Shown: positions 23,933 through 36,479, counted from the stretch's first letter. The stretch is 64,000 nt of DNA from Boswellia sacra (GCA_013180625.2 SNVD02006237.1:1-64000), one strand, 5' to 3'. Notes: generated by a model not told the origin, from the sequence alone. Numbers and translations are program-made.

Positions 23933-24227
23933 TGTCACGCCCCGCGGGACATGCGAATGGTGTCACACCAAATTTGCTCAGAACCACACCAAGAGATGGG
24001 ATTTCGGGGCAAGTGTTATGGTGATTTGGGATCCTTGTGTCAAAAGGATTCTGATGGCGTGAAGAGTAGGCGTGGTGTTCCAGAAGTTTCTAGAAGGTTT
24101 CACAACATTCCAGAACATTTCGGAAAGATCTGAAAGAATCCGGAAGCAATGAGATGTATGCAGAATGCCCTAGAAGACTCTAAAAGGCTGCGGAAGAGCG
24201 TGGAAGACTACGAAAGATTCTAGAAGA

Positions 24228-27200
24228 CACTAGAAGAAAAAAGGTTTATGGCAACATGCCTTTTGCAACGTGCACCATGTGCATGTTGCAAAAGCTACCT
24301 TTTGGCAAATGTGGTTTTCGCAACGTGCAGCACATGCACATTGCGAAAACCTTAACTAAGGAATAATGCATATTGCAAAAACCTTAAATAAGGAATAAAT
24401 TAAATTATTTTTTAATTTTTATATTAATTCATAAAATATATGAAATTTAAAAATAAATAACATGTAATTAATTTATTTATGAAATAAGAAAAATATTTTA
24501 ATTTTAGTCCATTGAAAAATATAATATTCTAAAAAAATTTTAAAAAATGAAAATAATGTAAAATTTGAAAGTTAAGGAAATGAATCAATATTTATTTAAA
24601 AAAACTCTATGAATTGGAAATATGAAAAAAATTACTATTAAATAATATAATTTCATGGTTAAATAGTGACTTATTAAATTTTAAAATTAAAAAGGAAATG
24701 AGAAAGTGGAAAAAATATATAAGTTGTAAATCCAAAACTGCAGATTTTTTTTTTAAATAAAAGCACTAAAACGACGTCGTTTTTGCTGCAAGGAGGGCAA
24801 AATATGTTTGAAGTCACCGATCTCCTCGTCGTCTAGACACTAGCCTTCAACTTGTCCTATCTCTTTTAACTCCAACGTCCATCAGCCGATTCAACTCCTA
24901 CTCCAGATGCACTACCACTCGCAACCACTACAAGAAATCACGGCTTATACTACACTCTTATACAAACCATTTCACTTAATTTGTTACGGCCGCTTGCAAA
25001 TAAATTTCCTATCTTCTCCAAAAATGAAATTGAAACCCTAAGCTGTCGACACCAGAAAAAATTTCATTCTTTCCTTTCTTAGATGTTGTCACTATTCGTT
25101 AGCGTCTCAAAGAAGTTTCCAATATTGAGGTATGTGAACCTTTGGGTTGGTTGCTAATATAAAATCTCCTCGATTTGTTTTTGTTTACAACTTTTAGCTT
25201 CTACCTATAAAAACCCTATCATTGAGAAGAGAATGTCAAAATGGAGGAATGCAAAGAAATTGTTGTCTATCAGGGCTATCTTCTGGGAGTTTCGCAGGAG
25301 AAATTGTCAATTCTCTCTCCCATTTCGTTTCGGTTACGTGGCGCTAATTCATGAAAGGAGGTATGTGGAGGTTGTTGTGGATTTGCTCTTGCGATTTGTG
25401 TATGATTGGTTACTTCCTCTGTTATTTTTAGTTGCTTCTGAATCGAATTGGGCCGCGTCTCTGAATCTTGATATAGTGGCTGAAGTTTTGAATCAAGTGT
25501 TTGGTTATTGTTGATGAACTTCGATGCAATTTATTATTTGATTTACTGGGATCTAATTGAGTTCCTATTCTTGTTTGATTGGAGCCCATTAAGATCTCTA
25601 GTACCAATTTTGTTATTTGATTGGAATCCAGTAAGCTTTCGCTTTTCTATCATTTCTAGGAATCTAGCATTAGGATAACAAATTCTTGGTGTAGTATATA
25701 TAGATTTGAGCAGTTCTCGTCTCTATGTTTATTCCAGCACTCATAGGGAAGTTGGAGGATAATGAGAACGAGAAAGCAATAGTTGGTGCATTTTCCTTAA
25801 TTTGTTGCACCCTTACATTTCTACCTTTGATATATGTTTATATTTTTATTCATTATTTATTTTCTTCTTGTTGCAGTTCTATTAGCAATGTTAGGGCTAC
25901 AAGTTATAGAAAGTCAATAACTGGTATGTTGGGACTCTTGTACAATTTTATAAATAAATTCTGCTTGATGCATTTACTAAATTGTTGATTGGTGTGCAAA
26001 CACATCTCATGACGTGGTTGAGTTGAAGTGGTTTCTCGGTTGATTGTTGATTAAATCTCATATCATGCCGAAATTGTTATATTGTTTGGGCATTTATGGT
26101 TCTCACCAGGTACTGAAGTTATGTTAATTTGCAGATCTCGATCATTTCACAGCTTTGTCGGTTGGAGTGAGTTGCATCCATCTTAAATTCTGTTATAAAT
26201 GTGATGACATGAACTTGAATTATTTATTTATTTTCATAAATGTTTGCAGCTGTGATTAGAGTAAAACTTGCAGCTAGCTAGGCTTCCTAGTTTTGTAAAT
26301 TGTGTTGGAAAATCATAAAGTAATCCATTAGTTTTATTTCTGTTTGTCTTGCTTTTCCTCAAATGCATATTGGTCTGTATGTAGAAACCATTTCACTTAG
26401 TTTTTAATAGATTAAACTGCAACTTTTATTCTTGTTTTGTATGCGTTTATGCTTGTTATCTCAATTCTTTAATGCTTTAAGTGCAATTTCTTTCTTTCTA
26501 TTTATTTATTAATCTTTTTCAAATCTGCAGTGATGGCAACATCAAAAGTAATTAATTAATTAAACCCAAGCACAAAGACTTATTATAAATTAGAGATTAA
26601 AAGCTTAAAGGTTAAAGAAGAAATAAAAATCCATGTGCAAGCCACTTAGTAATTGCAAAATCAAAGTCCATAAATAATTAAAAAAAATTCCTTTGCTTTG
26701 CCCATGTATATTGGACACAAATTAATATATTGATCTGCATATATTGCTTTATTTTGCAATGTTCATATGTAATGCTTTTTGCTTATTTTATAATTTGCAA
26801 AGGATGAGCAAGATGCTGTCTATTAATGTTAACAACTTTATCACCAAGAACAAGGTACTCTCTCTTCTTTGCTTGGGGTATGTATTTACTTTTATTCAAA
26901 TCTAAGATCTATAACGTCTTTTCCAGTAATACTAGTACTATGTCTAATGTTGAATTGTGCCTGTCTAATGACTAATATTTATCTGTCATTTGACGATGGG
27001 GTGGCCAGCTGAGCTGCTGAAGATTGGCAGATTTTTATTGAAAAAAAGGTCTTCCAAAGCATTCAAGGTAAGATTTTACTTTCTTTTATAACTTATGGAA
27101 CATTTTTTTTTAAATAATTGTCATATATATTATATGAAAAAAGCAAAGCTTTTAAGGTAATCGGAGCACTGCAATATATGCCATACACTACAAGAGGATG

Positions 27201-28292
27201 ATTAATCAAATACAATTGGGTTAGTTTAGGTAAATATTGTTTGAAAGAATCTAGCCACATACTATTACTATACTTTTAAATGTTGGAAAGAGAATGAATG
27301 AATGAATGCACAAACAAACATTTTAGTATCTTTTCTTTTGTGGGACTTACTGTTGAATGCTCTCTATCTTTTCTTTTCTTTGTTGTCTCTTTATATGTCA
27401 TCTATCTCTCTCACTCTCTCTCCACTCATTGATTGGTAGCTATTGAAGACTTGAAGAGCTAAAAACTCAACATATAATGGTCACTCTTTCTCTTTTTGAT
27501 TATTGCTAGTTCATTTCTGTTGGTGAAGGGCTGGACAGATAACTGAAATGCAAACAGCAAAGCAGAAAGACAAAAAAATAGAGGAAACAAAGGAGACAGA
27601 GCTAGAATAAGTCAGAAAGATTGCTTTGAGAAGATGAAAGTATTAAAGAGTTGCATAAGACATTTTCATTTCTAATGTGTTTCATCTATGTTACTTCCAA
27701 TTGTAGTGTTGGCTATTTTCTTATTTTAAGCTATTTAGGCTACTATTATAGAAAAAAAAATACTTGAACTTTTACTATTGTAATTGTATTAATTTCAATT
27801 TAAATATGCAATTTGATGTTATATATAATTGTGAACTTGAATGTAATCATTTCTGTTATGATGTATATAGTTATAAAATATTATAAGCATCACAAATTAT
27901 CCAAAAATTTATAAATATATATGCATTTATTTTTAAAATATATATTTTACCTACGGCAACGTGCATTGCACGTTGCCAAAAAATTGTCGTCTCAGATATA
28001 GCAACGTGCATTGCGCGTTGCCATTAATGATATACGGCAACGTGCATTGCACGTTGCTATTTGAGATACAGCAACGTGCATTGCATGTTGCTAAAAGTTT
28101 GTAATTGCTGAGTATTTAACAACGTGCGATGCACGTTGCCAAATCTTTAACGGCAATAAGCAAAAAGGCCTACAACAACGTGCAATGCGCGTTGCGGAAT
28201 GTCATGGGCTTTTCGCAACATGCACCTGCACGTTGCGAAAAGGCTTTTGCAATGTGCAATGCACGTTGCTGTAGGCCGTTTTTCTACTAGTG
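24228..28292. mobile_element. CACTA-2, a 4.07-kb element inside the gypsy-like 5' LTR
   Basis: Left end CACTAGAAGAAAAAAGG; right end, reversed, CACTAGTAGAAAAACGG. 3-bp duplication AGA at 24225-24227 and 28293-28295. The intact 3' LTR (about 31150) shows the unoccupied site. Both ends carry copies of GCAACGTGCA...GCACGTTGC motifs; the dense right-hand array is listed separately. The interior is AT-rich with no transposase. About 27505-27620 matches 7005-7150 inside CACTA-1 (CAAACAGCAAAGCAGAA, GAGGAGACAGA/AAGGAGACAGA), so the two elements share an internal module. Confidence 0.88.
27956..28269. repeat. Array of eight imperfect 21-bp palindromes at the CACTA-2 right end
   Basis: Units of the type GCAACGTGCATTGCACGTTGC, each close to its own reverse complement. 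They vary in one to four bases (ATTGCGCG, ATTGCATG, CGATGCAC, AATGCGCG, ACCTGCAC). The left subterminal region (24251-24350) holds two or three further degenerate copies. Such clusters are where CACTA transposases bind in characterised elements; that role here is inferred. Confidence 0.85.
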
Positions 28293-28809
28293 AGACCATG
28301 GAGCTCTCTAGTGACTAGGGTTATCTACAAAAGTCTAGTGATGTCTAGGTATGTGAGGATGTCTCTAGAAGTACTTGGCCAATAAATAAGCTTGTAAATA
28401 TCCAAGAAGGATCTAGAATGGGAATGTTCTAGGTACTTGGTTGGCCAATATGGTAGAGAGATGTGGCGCAATATTAACCAAATGTTGAGGAGGTGCTTGC
28501 CTATAAATAGGGTTGAGCCCTTATTTGTAAAGTAAGTTGTAACCAAGCAATTGTAAAGATTTATTGTGTAATACAAAACTTTCTTACTTAGCAACTCTAG
28601 TCTCTATCTTCCATCACTTCTCTACTTTGCTTAAAAGCTCTCTAACTCAATGATCTAAATCTCTCAAACTTCTTCTTAAGTGAAGCAAGCCAACATCAAG
28701 GCTTACTTAGCAACTTTTGGGTTCAAGTTGTCTAAGTGCCACACGAGCGTGTTGTGCAATCTCTAAGCTCGTTACAGTTGGTATCAGAGCACGGTTCAAG
28801 CATAAGAGC

Positions 28810-30840
28810 ATGGCATCTGACATAGAAGTGCCAGTGGAGGAGCAAGTTCATGCATAAGAAGAACAACCACAACCTCAACCATGCCCATAAGGAAAACATG
28901 GCAAGTCCAAAGCTCCATTCGTGGAAGCCTTGGAGCCTCGTGTTGCTAGCATAGAGCAAGCTATCTCGGGGATGGACAACGTTATTGAAAGCCTCTCTGA
29001 CCGTCTCGAAGGCCTATAAACGGATTATGGAGAGATCACCCAAGCCACGAAGTCTAGCATACTCGAGTTTAGCAAAGCTTATAAAGAGGAGCTTCACAAC
29101 CTTACACGAGAGCTTGCTGGCTTGCGGACTTTGGTGGAGCATCAGTTATGGGCGACCTATGCAAAAGTGAAGAAAACTCGCATGGAATGGGAGAAGCATC
29201 GATGTGACCGTGCTAGCCCGTCTTACACGAGTGCTAGTAGGTTGATGACCACTGCTACTTATCATGGCACTCATAACACCATGGAGGTCAAAAACTTCTT
29301 GTTTGGCCTTGAACAATACTTCAAGGCCAAGGGTATCCATGATGACTTATCAAGGATTGGCATTGCGCCCACATTCCGTCGTAATGTAGCCCTAACTATG
29401 GTGGCGTCAAAAGCATGGCATTGCGGACAAAGGCATCTGCTCACTCTGCACATGGGAGGACTTCAAAAGAGAGCTTCGAAAGCATTTCTCTCCTAGCAAT
29501 GCAGAAAAAGAGGCAAGGGGCCTCTTCCATCGATTAAAGCAAAGCGACACCATCTTAGATTATATCAAAGAATTCACCACCATCATTCTAGAGATCGAGG
29601 ACATGTCTAACAAGGACTCCCTCTTCTACTTCCTTGACGAGCTCAAGGATTGGGCAAGAGTTGAGCTCGAAAGGCGGGGTGTATGAGATCTTGATGAAGC
29701 CATAGCCGTGACTGAGTCTCTCACAGATTACACATCCCAACACAAGGATCGGAAGGCCAACTATGGCAAAAGTCGGGGAGAGTGAAGCGCCGAAAAGGAT
29801 CATAGCAAAAAGAAGGAAGTGCACGCAAAGCTTCAAGGGGTACCAAGCGCGACAAACTTGGTAAAGATAAGTCCGATGCCTCTAAGCCTAAGAGTCCATG
29901 TTTCATTTGTGATGGCCCTCACTGGGTATGAGATTGCCCAAAGAGGAAGACCCTCAATGCTCTAGTGGCTCAATATGAGGGTCCACAAGATGAAGAGCCT
30001 TAAGCGAAGATGGGTTCTTTTCGTCCCATCAGTGCACTCAGGAGACCCACACTTACCAAGAAGGGTCTAACGTATGTGAGTACCATGATTAATGGCAAGA
30101 ACGTGCATGCAATGCTTGATACGAGGGCCATGCACAGCTTTATCTCTATTGAGGAGGCCAAGAGGTTGGGCCTTAAGTATAACAACGGAGGAGGCACCAT
30201 CAAGGCGGTAAACTCACCCGCCAAACTAATAGAGGGTGTGTCTAAGTCCATCTTGGTGCAATTGGGTGCATGGAGGGGAAAACTTGATTTTTTCATCGTC
30301 TCCATGAACAATTTCCAAGTAGTGCTAGGCATGGAGTTCTTTAACCAAGTCCATGCTTTCCCTATACCAACATCTAACTCCCTTAGCATCCTTGATGGGA
30401 GACAATCATGCATGGTCATGGCAAAACGTGCAGCAAAAGTCGAGAGCAAAATATTATCCGCATTATAATTCAAACGAGGAAGGAAGAAGGATCCAAGTTT
30501 CCTTACCACCATTCAGAAACTAAACGATGGAAAGGACAGCCATTTCCAAGGACCCATTGCCAAGACAAGTCTGGGTCGTCCTTGAGAAGTCCAAGGATGT
30601 TATACCCCAAGAGCTACCAAAGAGGCTACCGCCAAGACGAGAGGTTCATACCAAATCAAGTTGGAGCACGGTGTCAAACCTCTATCCATAGTATCTTACT
30701 ACATGACGCCACCCAAGCTCGCAGAGCTAAAGAAGGCAACCAAGAGGCCATGCAAGCACGCTAAGGGGAAGCGTCAACATGGAGGTAAGACCACTCACCT
30801 GTAACCAATGATACATCCTCAAAGACGTGACGAGGGCATC
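28810..30840 (+). pseudogene. Gypsy-like gag and protease, truncated in early RT
   Basis: Starts MASDIEVPVEEQVHA at 28810, then a stop. A coiled-coil-like stretch ISGMDNVIESLSDRLEGL follows, then retrotransposon gag (AKGIHDDLSRI, WEDFKRELRKHFSPSNAEKE, LFHRLKQSDTILDYIKEF). A zinc knuckle CFICDGPHWV*DCPKRK (about 29900-29945) has an internal TGA. The protease (30058-30468) reads MLDTRAMHSFISIEEAKRLG; the catalytic DTGA is changed to DTRA. A short RT N-terminal piece (PRATKEATAKTRGSYQIKLE..) is readable to about 30780, then the sequence jumps to the polypurine tract. Multiple frameshifts. Confidence 0.8.
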
Positions 30841-30861
30841 ACAAAATTATGTGGGGGAGGA

Positions 30862-31638
30862 TGTCACACCCCGCACGACATGCGAACGGTTTCATGCCAA
30901 ACTTGCTCAGAACTACACCAAGAGATGGGATTTTGGGGTAAGTATTACAATGATTTGGGATCCTTATGTCAAGGGGATTCCAATGGCGTGAAGAATAGGC
31001 ATGGTGTTTCAAAAGTTTCCAGAAGGTTCTGCAACGTTTCAGAACATTTCGGAAAGATCCGGAAGAATCCAAAAGCCATGAGATGCATGCGAAAGGCCCT
31101 AGAAGACTCTAGAAGGCTGCGGAAGAGCATGGAAGACTATAGAAGATTCTAAAAAACCATGAAGCTCTCTAGTGACTAAGGTTATCTACAAAAGTCTAGT
31201 GATGTCTAGGTATGTGAGGATGTCTTTAAAAGTACTTGGCCAATAAGTAGGCTTGTAAATATCCAAGAAGGATCTAGAATGGGAATGTTCTAGGTACTTG
31301 GTTGGCTAATATGGTAGAGAGATGTGACACAATATTAGCCAAATGTTGAGGAGGTGCTTGCCTATAAATAGGGGTAAGCCCTTATTTGTAAAGTAAGTTG
31401 TAACCAAGCAATTGTAAAGAGTTCTTATATAATACAAAAGCTTTCTTACTTAGCAACTCTAGAGTCCATCTTCCATCACTTCTCTACTTTGCCTAAAAGC
31501 TCTCTAGCACAACGATCCAAGTCTCTCAAGCTTCTTCTTAAGCAAAGCAAGTCAACATCAAGGCTTACTTAGCAAATTATGGGTTCAAATTGTATAAGTG
31601 CCGTACGAGCGTGCTGCGCAATCTCTAAGCTCGTGACA
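30862..31638 (+). repeat. 3' LTR of the gypsy-like element
   Basis: 777 bp, TGTCACACCCCGC...CTCGTGACA. Aligns along its whole length with 23933-24227 plus 28296-28776. CCTATAAATAGGGG near 31359-31372 is the likely TATA box, and AGTTGTAACCAAGCAATTG follows. Repeated AGAAGACT/AGAAGGCT motifs fill about 31090-31150. Confidence 0.88.
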
Positions 31639-31934
31639 CTTTGCTTTGTTTGCAAATTGTGATCCTCTCATATTCCAAGAAGATGTAAAAGAAACAAAAT
31701 AACAAAAAGCTATGATTGAGGAGATCAAATCAATTGAGAAGAATGATACATGGGAGTTGTTAGTTCTTTTAAGAGGGAAAAAATCTATTGGGGTTCAATG
31801 GGTTTACAAAACAAAGCTAAACAAGAATGGCCAAGTTGACAAGCACAAAGCCCGACTAGTTGCAAAAGGATACAAGCAAGAATTTGGCATTGATTACAAG
31901 GAAGTATTCGCTCCAATATCAAGATTATACACTA
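31639..31934 (+). pseudogene. Copia reverse transcriptase, 5' part
   Basis: After the gypsy-like insertion the copia frame resumes: MIEEIKSIEKNDTWELL, then KSIGVQWVYKTKLNKNGQVD, HKARLVAKGYKQEFGID and YKEVFAPISRLYT. These are the signature N-terminal blocks of copia RT (RVT_2). Cut at 31934 by CACTA-3. Confidence 0.85.
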
Positions 31935-34747
31935 CACTACAAGAAAACAATCTATTTACTACACCCTTCTATTGCGATTTTTAAAACTGCCTTGATAATG
32001 TTCGCGTATCACAATCTATGGTAGGCAGCCATGCTTGCAGTAAAATGTTTCACGTTTACTTTATAACCTAATCCCCAGTCATTGTAATCCCTAATTTCTC
32101 CCATCTCATTCACTTTCCTTTTCTTTAGCCCCTGCAATCCCTAACCAGTGCAAGGCCGCAACATCCATTCTCAAGCAAAGCTACCACTCCACATTAATGT
32201 TCCCGTGCCATTAGCACTGTCACTGATCAGCCGACCCAGCTAGCCTAGCGTTGTTGTTTTGGTTTGAAGCCATTACCGCTGCCAACGTCTGATTCTCTAT
32301 GCGCCCCCAAAAAAGGTAAAAATTTATTTATTAAAATTTATTTATCTAGTGCTAACTAGATGTCATCAGAGAATTTTTGGGAAAAAAAGATTCGGTTTGG
32401 TTGGTATTAAGATCTCAAAGAATTAGAAAGTGTAATAGTGGTGTCGGTGCTACTATTGGTTGTGGTTTGCCGTGTTGGGTGGAGAAGCATTGATGTTGTC
32501 TTCTAATTTGTGTTTTAATATAAACAAATAACATAGTTTAAAGAATAATGAATTGTTTATATGACTTTTATATTGTTACGATTTCTCCTATATTTAATAT
32601 GAGAAAAGGTGGTTAAAATTATCTTTTAATAAAATATACTACTATGATTTCTACTCTAATTTATAATGAATAAAAAGCCAAAAATAACATGATGAATTCA
32701 AGTGGTGGGGTAGTTCAGATAAGTGTATGCTAATTTAATTTGTGGTTGAGATGCCATGATGTAGGCACTAAAGCTGGAAAGGCTACTTTATTAATTAATT
32801 TCTATACATATGTAATAAAAGAGCCAACTCATTGCATTTGTAATTAAAGGAGCCACCTGCTTAAGTTGAAGCACTCGTTCAACCAGCATAAAAACTTGGA
32901 ATTGGAAGGTATGTTTGATGATATATGGTTAGAAACACATATATGTGCTGCTGCTGTATTGCAAAGTGTAAATTTGAGATTATGATTTTTTAATTGCCGC
33001 TGAATTCATATTAGAGAAGATGCATATATGGGGGTTTATAATGTTTTTATTGCTCTATAGGTGGCGTGATGTTAATTTGTGAGCTTTTGATAATGCCTAA
33101 CCATAGAACTTATGTGGATATTAAAGGTTAGTTGGGAATTTTCCTACTTTGTGTAATTTTTTTGGGTTCTTTGTAACTTAGTGCTTAAACTTTTAAGAAA
33201 ATGTTTGAAATGAGCTCAATGAGATTGTTTGATTGATCTCTGACCATTGTATTTCTTAAAACATGAGTGGAGGAAGTAAAACCGAATGCATGTGAGAGAG
33301 AATGAAGCATTTATAAAAGAGATGAGACTTTGAATATTGCTTCAATTTTGATACAGGTGGCTACAAAGATTGTCTTGCTTTAGAGAAAGTGGGGGACAAG
33401 CATTTAAAGATTTATGTTTTAAAAGTATTTTTAAAAAGACTTAATTATTAAGTTCTAGGTATGGTTTGTACATGCTGTAGCTTTACTTTTTGTACATTTT
33501 GATTTTGATAAGTAGCACAATTAAAAAAAAATAATAACAATTATTCATATACTAACATGTGTCATTCAACTATTGAAGCAATAACCCTTCATTCAACCTA
33601 ATTCATAAATCAGTTTTGCCAAGGACGTGTTCTTGAATGTCCATATGTTAAAAAGTGAAGGAATATTTGTTATGCTACAATGATTCTTGCTTTAGTTCTT
33701 TTTACATTAATTAGAATATTCGGTAAGATTTTTTAATATATTTTCATGGATTGCAATGTTAAACTGGTAGCTACGATATTGGGTTAAACTGGATGCAGGT
33801 TTATGTTAAAATTACCTTTAATTTATTGATTTGTGTCTATAACTGTAGTACTTGAAGTTTAGTTGGTGTTTGATTTGTTTCAATTTTACCAATTTGGAAT
33901 CATTCCTTGTGTTTGAATTTGAGTAATTAATTTGAATTTGGTTTATTTCAATAAGGAAAAGCATGAATTTAAAAATTTTAAAGCCTAGAAGCTTAAGGTA
34001 AGCTTTGAAAACCTTATTTAATTTATATAACTTCAATATGATTGAGCTTATAAAAAAGTGTATTATTTTTAATTTTTTTAAATATTTATACATTTGATAA
34101 TGCTCTTCCTTGCTGGCAGCCCGGATCCAAGAAAGAATTGTTGATTGGGATGAAGATTGAGACAAGTTTGAAGATGAAGGATTGTCAAATACTTGTCTTT
34201 GTAATTGTTTTTAACTTTTATCTTGAGACCTTTTAGTGTGAAACTCATTTGGTGGTGCTTTATTTTTAAATCCAGTTGTAATCTACACTCATGTTCTTAT
34301 GAATTGTTATCTTTTTTCATTTACATTTATAATGAAATAAATATGTTAAATTAATAGTAAAAACAAAAGTAGGTTTTTTTTTTGAAAAGAAATTGTTTAT
34401 CAAACATTATATTTTTTTCCTTAAAAATAAATCTTTTACGGTGGTCTAAGAATTGTGTTAAAAAGTTGTTACTAACTATGTTGTACCTTTTAACGGCGGT
34501 TTCATGTTCATTGTAAAAAGTCTTACGGCGGTTTTGAACTGTTGTAAAAAAGTGTCGTAAAACGTATATCCAATTCGTTGTAACTTTTTACGATGAAAAT
34601 AAAAATCACCGTAAAAAGGCTTTAACGATAGACAAAAATTGCCGTAAAAGTATTTACTGCAGTTACTTTTATGACGGAAGTAAACCACCGTAAAAAGTCT
34701 TTTACGGCGGTTTTTGCTAGCCACAAAAGCCTCTCTCCGTTGTAGTG
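31935..34747. mobile_element. CACTA-3, a 2.8-kb element inside copia RT
   Basis: Left end CACTACAAGAAAACAATC; right end, reversed, CACTACAACGGAGAGAGG. 3-bp duplication CTA (31932-31934, 34748-34750). The right 300 bp are crowded with TTTACGGCGGTTTT-like motifs in both orientations (34433-34720); the left end has few. No coding frame of note, no transposase. When removed, the RT frame joins as RLYTI followed by TGA, then LVLSMVAQ, so the disrupted gene had or later gained a stop next to the site. Confidence 0.88.
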
Positions 34748-35406
34748 CTATTTGATTAGTTCTATCTATGGTTGCTCAAACTGCATGGAAGGTTTATCAA
34801 TTATATGTCAAGTCTACATTCTTACATGGTGAATTGCAAGAAGAAGTATATGTTGATCAACCTTTTAGATTTGTGAAACAAGGCAGTGAGGATAACGTAA
34901 ACAAATTAAAAAAAGCATCATATGGACTAAAACAAGCACCAAGAGCTTGGTATAGCCGTATTGATGCTGATTTTGCTAGAGAAGGTTTTCATAAATGTCC
35001 TTATGAGCACACACTCTTTACAAAACTAGGAAATAATGGAAAATTACTTGTTATTTGTCTATATGTTGATGATTTAATTTATATTAGTAATCATATATCC
35101 ATGATTGATGCTTTCAAGAAAAATATGATGCTTGAATTTGAAATATCATATTTGCTTTTGATGCATTATTTCCTTGGGATAGAAGTTGTGCAATCATTTA
35201 CTGATATTTTTATTTCACAAAAAAAAAAAAATATCTTTGGGGTTTTGAACAGGTTCAGAATGCAAAATTGTAATCTAGCTTGTACACCAACTGAACGTGG
35301 GTTAAACTTGATGAGAGATGATAGAGCAAAGAAAATAGATGCTACTCTTTACAAGCAGATAGTAGGCAGTTTGATGTATCTAACCTCAACAAGACCTAAC
35401 ATCATG
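34748..35406 (+). pseudogene. Copia reverse transcriptase, central part
   Basis: Reads WKVYQLYVKSTFLHGELQEE, EVYVDQPFRFVKQ, KKASYGLKQAPRAWY and the catalytic box LYVDDLIY, then MHYFLGIEVVQ and QIVGSLMYLTSTRPNIM. The YVDD motif is present. The frame stays open over more than 200 codons, the best preserved part of the element. A MITE interrupts it after RPNIM. Confidence 0.88.
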
Positions 35407-35720
35407 GCTTTGGCTACGCTACATCGGTTGTACCGGTGCATCATTTTTTCAAATTTTTGTAATTTTTAGTATAAAAGTTGTAAATTCTTGTATAAAAATC
35501 GTAAATATGGAGTGTAAAAGTTGTAAATGAAACTATTTTCGATTTTTTGTAAACTAGTGTAAAAGTTGTAAATCATTGTATAAAAGTCGTAAATGAGAAT
35601 TTACAACTTTTTTTTTCACATTTATGATTTTTATATAAAGATTTACAACTCTTACATTGAATTTACAAAAAATTGACAAGTGATATACCGGTACATCGGA
35701 TGTACTGTAGACGGACCCAT
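35407..35720. mobile_element. MULE-type MITE, 314 bp, in copia RT/RNase H
   Basis: Flanked by a long duplication CTAACATCATG (35396-35406 and 35721-35731); 9-11 bp is the Mutator range. Terminal inverted repeats of ~35 bp: left GGCTACGCTACATCGG then TGTACCGGT; right, reversed, GTCTACAGTACATCCGA then TGTACCGGT. The interior repeats GTAAAAGTTGTAAAT and GTATAAAAGTCGTAAAT. No coding capacity. Confidence 0.85.
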
Positions 35721-35731
35721 CTAACATCATG

Positions 35732-36357
35732 CATGGTGTTAGTTTAATCAATCGATACGTAGAAAATCCAACTGAGAATCATTTGTTCGTTGCAAAAAGG
35801 ATCTTTTGTTATTTAAAAGGTACATTTGACTTTGGAGTTTTATATAATATTGGAGCAAAGGAGAATTTGTTTGGTTTTTTGTTTTGATAGTGACTATGCT
35901 AGAGACGTTGAAGACCAAAAAAAAAAAAAAAACATTAGAATTTGTTTTTATGATGAGTTCTGGAGCAGTATCTTGGTCTTCAAAGAAACAACAAGTTGTA
36001 ACTTTGTCATCTACAAAAGCTAAATTTGTTGCAGTAGCTTTAGCTTCATGTCCAGTTGTTTGCTTGAGAAGGTTACTTGAAACACTTCAGTATCAACAGC
36101 AAGGAGCAACAACAATCTATTGTAATAATGTTTCAGTAATCAAAATTTCAAAGAATCTAGTTCTTCATGGAAGGAGCAAACATATTGATGTTAGATATCA
36201 TTTTCAGCGCAATTTTTGCAATAGCAATGTAATTGATTTGGTGTTCTACATAAGTGCAAATCAAGTGGTTGATATACTGACTAAACCACTTAAGCAAGCT
36301 GCATTTGAAAAACTAAGAAGGATGCTTGGAGTCTGCTCTTCAAAGGACATGGTTTGA
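35732..36357 (+). pseudogene. Copia RT C-terminus and RNase H
   Basis: GVSLINRYVENPTENHLF and FCYLKGTFDFG mark the end of RT. RNase H follows: DSDYARDVED, a frameshift in an A tract near 35920, FVFMMSSGAVSWSSKKQQVV, TLSSTKAKFVAVALASC, NLVLHGRSKHIDVRYHF, and VVDILTKPLKQAAFEKLR ending at 36357. The usual TKAEF glutamate reads lysine (TKAKF). A polypurine tract lies 110 bp downstream. Confidence 0.85.
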
Positions 36358-36479
36358 CGCTGCTGCAGGTGAGGTTTTTGGCCACCCATGCTACTGGAAA
36401 TGGTAACAGGACATTCTAGGAGTTCATTCATACTATTTTCGTTTAAACTAATTTCTGCGAATATTAGTTCAAGGGAAGG

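Larger units (their letters stand above)
23933..31638 (+). mobile_element. RT-less gypsy-like LTR element nested in the copia integrase/RT boundary
   Basis: Ends are TGTCACG...GTGACA. Target duplication (A)CTTT at 23929-23932 and 31639-31642; the copia frame reads on across the join as AHF/ALFANCDP. The 3' LTR is 30862-31638 (777 bp). The 5' LTR is 23933-28776, which without CACTA-2 and its 3-bp duplication is 776 bp. Primer site TGGTATCAGAGC at 28779; polypurine GTGGGGGAGGA just before the 3' LTR. The body is only ~2.1 kb: gag, protease, and the very start of RT, with RT, RNase H and integrase missing. Confidence 0.88.

Noticed and set aside
24929..24945. CACTACAAGAAATCACGG inside CACTA-2 as the start of a further nested CACTA element
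   Set aside because: No matching right end (TGATTTCTTGTAGTG) or target duplication found; possibly an old end remnant.
27956..28269. Regular repeats resembling a CRISPR array
   Set aside because: Plant nuclear DNA; units are palindromes with variable spacing at a CACTA end, and no cas genes exist.
30000..30512. 170-codon frame on the minus strand
   Set aside because: It is the complement of the gypsy-like protease region, which reads a recognisable retropepsin on the plus strand.
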